A stretch of 7,034 nucleotides of DNA, from positions 1 to 7,034 of the forward strand of contig SCTE01000440.1 in the NCBI GenBank assembly GCA_004298915.1, given 5' to 3'. The position numbers and the translations under genes are program-made. The notes beneath the pieces were generated by a model. That model ran no database searches and had not been told where the DNA came from. It was given only the letters and a program-made list of their open reading frames with translations. The DNA comes from Chloroflexota bacterium. Its GTDB lineage: Bacteria; Chloroflexota; Limnocylindria; Limnocylindrales; CSP1-4. Shown in pieces: positions 5,292 through 7,034 of this stretch (the first letter of the stretch is position 1; every line of letters starts with the position of its first letter).

Positions 5292-6398
5292 GTGACCGCT
5301 CCGGCCCACGCCAGCATCGCGGCCGGCCCGCTCGAGGCCATGGTCCGGACGACCCCGACGGACTACTGGAACGACTCGTGCGGCGTCGCCGAACTGGAGT
5401 ACGCGGTCGCGCATGGTGCCACGGGCGCCACCTCAAACCCGAGCATCGTGCTCGAGGTCCTGCATCGCGAACAGGCTCACTGGCGCCCGCGAATCCGCGA
5501 GCTCGCGACCGCGAACCCCACCTGGACCGAGACGGACATCACGTGGGCCGTGATCGAGGAGATGGCCGTGCGAGGCGCGGCGATCCTCGAGCCGGTCTTC
5601 CGGCGCGAGCATGGTCGCAAGGGCCGCCTGTCGATCCAGACGAACCCGGCCAACTACCTGAACGCCGAGCGGATGCTCGACCAGGGGCTCGGCTTTGCCG
5701 CGCTCGCTCCGAATATCCAGGTCAAGTTCCCGTCCACCCGCGCCGGGATCGAGGCGATTGAAATGGCCACCGCCGCGGGCGTCAACATCAACGCGACGGT
5801 CAACTTCAGCGTTTCCCAGGCGATTGCGGTCGCCGAGGCCGTGGAGCGCGGGCTCGACGCGTACGCGGCGCGGGGCGGCGATGTCGCCGCCATGTCGCCG
5901 GTCTGCACGATCATGATCGGCCGGCTCGACGACTGGATGCGGGTCCTCGTCGAGCGCGACGACATCGCCATCGACCCCGATGCGCTCAACTGGGCGGGCA
6001 TCGCCGCGTTCAAGCGCGCCTATGGCGTGTTCGGGGAGCGGCGCTATCGGACCCGGCTCCTCGCGGCGGCGTTTCGCCACCGGCTCCACTGGACCGAGCT
6101 CGTCGGTGCCAACGCGATCCTGACCATCCCGCCGGCCTGGCAGGTCCGCTTCAACGGGAGCGGGATCGTCCCGGAGCCGCGGATCGACGTCCCGGTCCCG
6201 GCCGGCCACGTCCACGAACTCCTGGAGCGGATCCCGGACTTCGTCAGGGCGTACGATCCCGATGGACTCGCGATCGCCGAATTCGACGGGTTCGGGGCCA
6301 CGGTCCGGACCCTCCGCGCCTTCATCAAGTCCTACCACGACCTCCTCGGCACCATCCGTGACGAGGTTCTCCCCGATCCCGACACCAGGCGAGGCTGA
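5292..6398 (+). CDS. transaldolase-family Schiff-base aldolase/transaldolase
   Basis: This 368-residue TIM-barrel protein of the transaldolase family is longer than the 220- or 316-residue classical forms and near the roughly 370-residue actinobacterial type. Strand motifs, numbered from the GTG, are: YWNDS with Asp28, GATGATSNPSI (42-52), RLSIQTNPA (112-120), IQVKFPSTRAGI with the Schiff-base Lys145, NINATVNFS (165-173) and IMIGRLDDW (207-215) with the phosphate-binding-type Arg211. Relative to E. coli transaldolase B, the catalytic Glu96 position is Gln116, as in fructose-6-phosphate aldolase, and the Phe178 position is Met208. It may therefore cleave or form C-C bonds on a phosphorylated ketose rather than transfer dihydroxyacetone. 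GTG at 5292 is chosen for its AGGAGG. It is expressed divergently from the ABM-to-ROK operon, and a ROK kinase there could supply a phosphorylated substrate (inference). The exact substrate is unknown. Confidence 0.9.
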   Translation: MTAPAHASIAAGPLEAMVRTTPTDYWNDSCGVAELEYAVAHGATGATSNPSIVLEVLHREQAHWRPRIRELATANPTWTETDITWAVIEEMAVRGAAILEPVFRREHGRKGRLSIQTNPANYLNAERMLDQGLGFAALAPNIQVKFPSTRAGIEAIEMATAAGVNINATVNFSVSQAIAVAEAVERGLDAYAARGGDVAAMSPVCTIMIGRLDDWMRVLVERDDIAIDPDALNWAGIAAFKRAYGVFGERRYRTRLLAAAFRHRLHWTELVGANAILTIPPAWQVRFNGSGIVPEPRIDVPVPAGHVHELLERIPDFVRAYDPDGLAIAEFDGFGATVRTLRAFIKSYHDLLGTIRDEVLPDPDTRRG

Positions 6399-6464
6399 GG
6401 ATCCGGCCACCGACTCGTTCCCGGGATCCACTCGACATCAGGCCCGACCGGAGACTTCGAATCG

Positions 6465-7034
6465 ATGCGGACCTTTGCCTACGAACAGCCGTCGACGCTC
6501 GACGAGGCCCTCGGGCTTCTCGCGGCGCCCGCGGGCGAGGCACGTCCGCTGGCCGGAGGTACCGACCTCATCATCCGGCTCCGTGACGGGACGCTCCGTC
6601 CGACCCTCGTCGTGGACGTCAAGGCGATCCCCGAGCTCCGGCCCGGGATCGAGCTGGTCGGCGACCGGTTGACCATCGGGGCCACCACGGTCATGACCGA
6701 CATCGCGGCCGACCAGCGCATCCGGCGTCACTTCCTGGCCCTCGCGGAGGCGGCCCTCGTGGTCGGCTCTGTCCAGATCCGGAACCGGGCGACCCTCGCC
6801 GGCAACCTGTGCAATGCCTCGCCGGCCGCCGATACCGCCACGCCGCTTCTCGCGCATGGAGCGATCGTCGTGCTCACGGGTCCCGCCGGGACGCGCCGGG
6901 TGGCCCTCGACGCGTTCTTCATCCGGTCGGGCACCACGGTCCTGGAGCCGGGCGAGCTGATGGTCGCGATCGAGCTGCCGGTGCCGCCGGGTGAGGCCGG
7001 ATCGGTTCACCTGCGACGGACGCGGCGCCGTGGG
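6465..7034 (+). CDS. FAD-binding subunit of a molybdenum hydroxylase (CoxM/XdhB-like), N-terminal part
   Basis: The first 190 residues of a medium FAD subunit are visible; the gene runs off the right edge. In xanthine dehydrogenase / CO dehydrogenase-type enzymes this subunit takes electrons from the Fe-S subunit and passes them to an acceptor. FAD contacts are AGGTDL at 30-35, IGATT at 71-75 and the segment at 101-124 containing IRNRATLAGN and CNASPAAD; FFIRSGTTVLEPGELM at 151-166 is the usual end of the FAD domain. CNASPAAD resembles xanthine-dehydrogenase-like members more than true CO dehydrogenases, so I give no cox name. The ATG at 6465 has only GGAG 11 nt upstream. It starts 66 nt after the transaldolase gene with no clear terminator between, so co-transcription is likely. 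The Mo and Fe-S subunits should lie to the right if the enzyme is complete. Confidence 0.92.
   Translation, partial: MRTFAYEQPSTLDEALGLLAAPAGEARPLAGGTDLIIRLRDGTLRPTLVVDVKAIPELRPGIELVGDRLTIGATTVMTDIAADQRIRRHFLALAEAALVVGSVQIRNRATLAGNLCNASPAADTATPLLAHGAIVVLTGPAGTRRVALDAFFIRSGTTVLEPGELMVAIELPVPPGEAGSVHLRRTRRRG

Noticed and set aside
5160..5414. N-terminal extension of the ABM frame
   Set aside because: Crosses the divergent promoter and the 5' end of the transaldolase gene and shows no similarity to ABM proteins.
6399..6429. Two GGATCC hexamers after the transaldolase stop
   Set aside because: They could pair as a short stem, but the loop is long, no T-run follows and the stem is only 6 bp; not a credible terminator.
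5433..6431. 332-residue minus-strand open frame opposite the transaldolase gene
   Set aside because: Antisense shadow in GC-rich DNA; the plus frame carries the full set of transaldolase motifs.

Overview
This is a GC-rich bacterial window with tightly packed genes, strong G/C bias at third codon positions, occasional GTG starts and overlapping stop/start codons. Nothing fixes the taxon. The style fits a soil or freshwater Chloroflexota or Actinomycetota genome, but that is an impression. I see no tRNA, rRNA, insertion sequence, CRISPR array or other mark of a mobile element.

Layout. Two gene sets diverge from a control region at about 5160-5291. Leftward (minus strand) run six genes in transcription order: an ABM-fold small monooxygenase-like protein (4830-5159), a 605-residue protein ending in a PEP-utilising phosphohistidine (swivelling) domain (3020-4837), a GntR/FCD repressor (2265-3023), an SDR oxidoreductase (1480-2268), an MBL-fold hydrolase (552-1442) and a ROK-family sugar kinase cut by the window's left edge (1-506). 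The first four are joined by overlapping stop/start codons (8, 4 and 4 nt), so they look like one translationally coupled operon; the last two follow after gaps of 37 and 45 nt. Rightward (plus strand) run a transaldolase-family protein (5292-6398) and the FAD subunit of a molybdenum hydroxylase, cut by the right edge (6465-7034).

Control. The divergent region holds two overlapping sigma-70-like promoters, TTGGCA-17 bp-TATGCT rightward and TTGGCA-17 bp-CATAAT leftward, whose -10 boxes overlap. A 13-bp near-palindrome, ATCGAT-N-ATCGAT, lies in the spacer of the rightward promoter and overlaps the -10 of the leftward one. The same 13-bp arrangement recurs once, at 2299-2311, inside the 3' tail of the GntR gene just upstream of the SDR gene, beside a candidate internal promoter. 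The simplest reading is that the encoded GntR/FCD protein controls both places.

Function. Sugar kinase, SDR dehydrogenase, aldolase/transaldolase, MBL hydrolase and a metabolite-responsive GntR/FCD repressor suggest inducible catabolism of a sugar, polyol or sugar-acid-like compound. The PEP-utilising protein, ABM protein and molybdenum hydroxylase subunit do not belong to any standard sugar pathway I recognise. The transaldolase has Gln where classical transaldolases have the catalytic Glu, which points to aldolase chemistry. The substrate is unknown.
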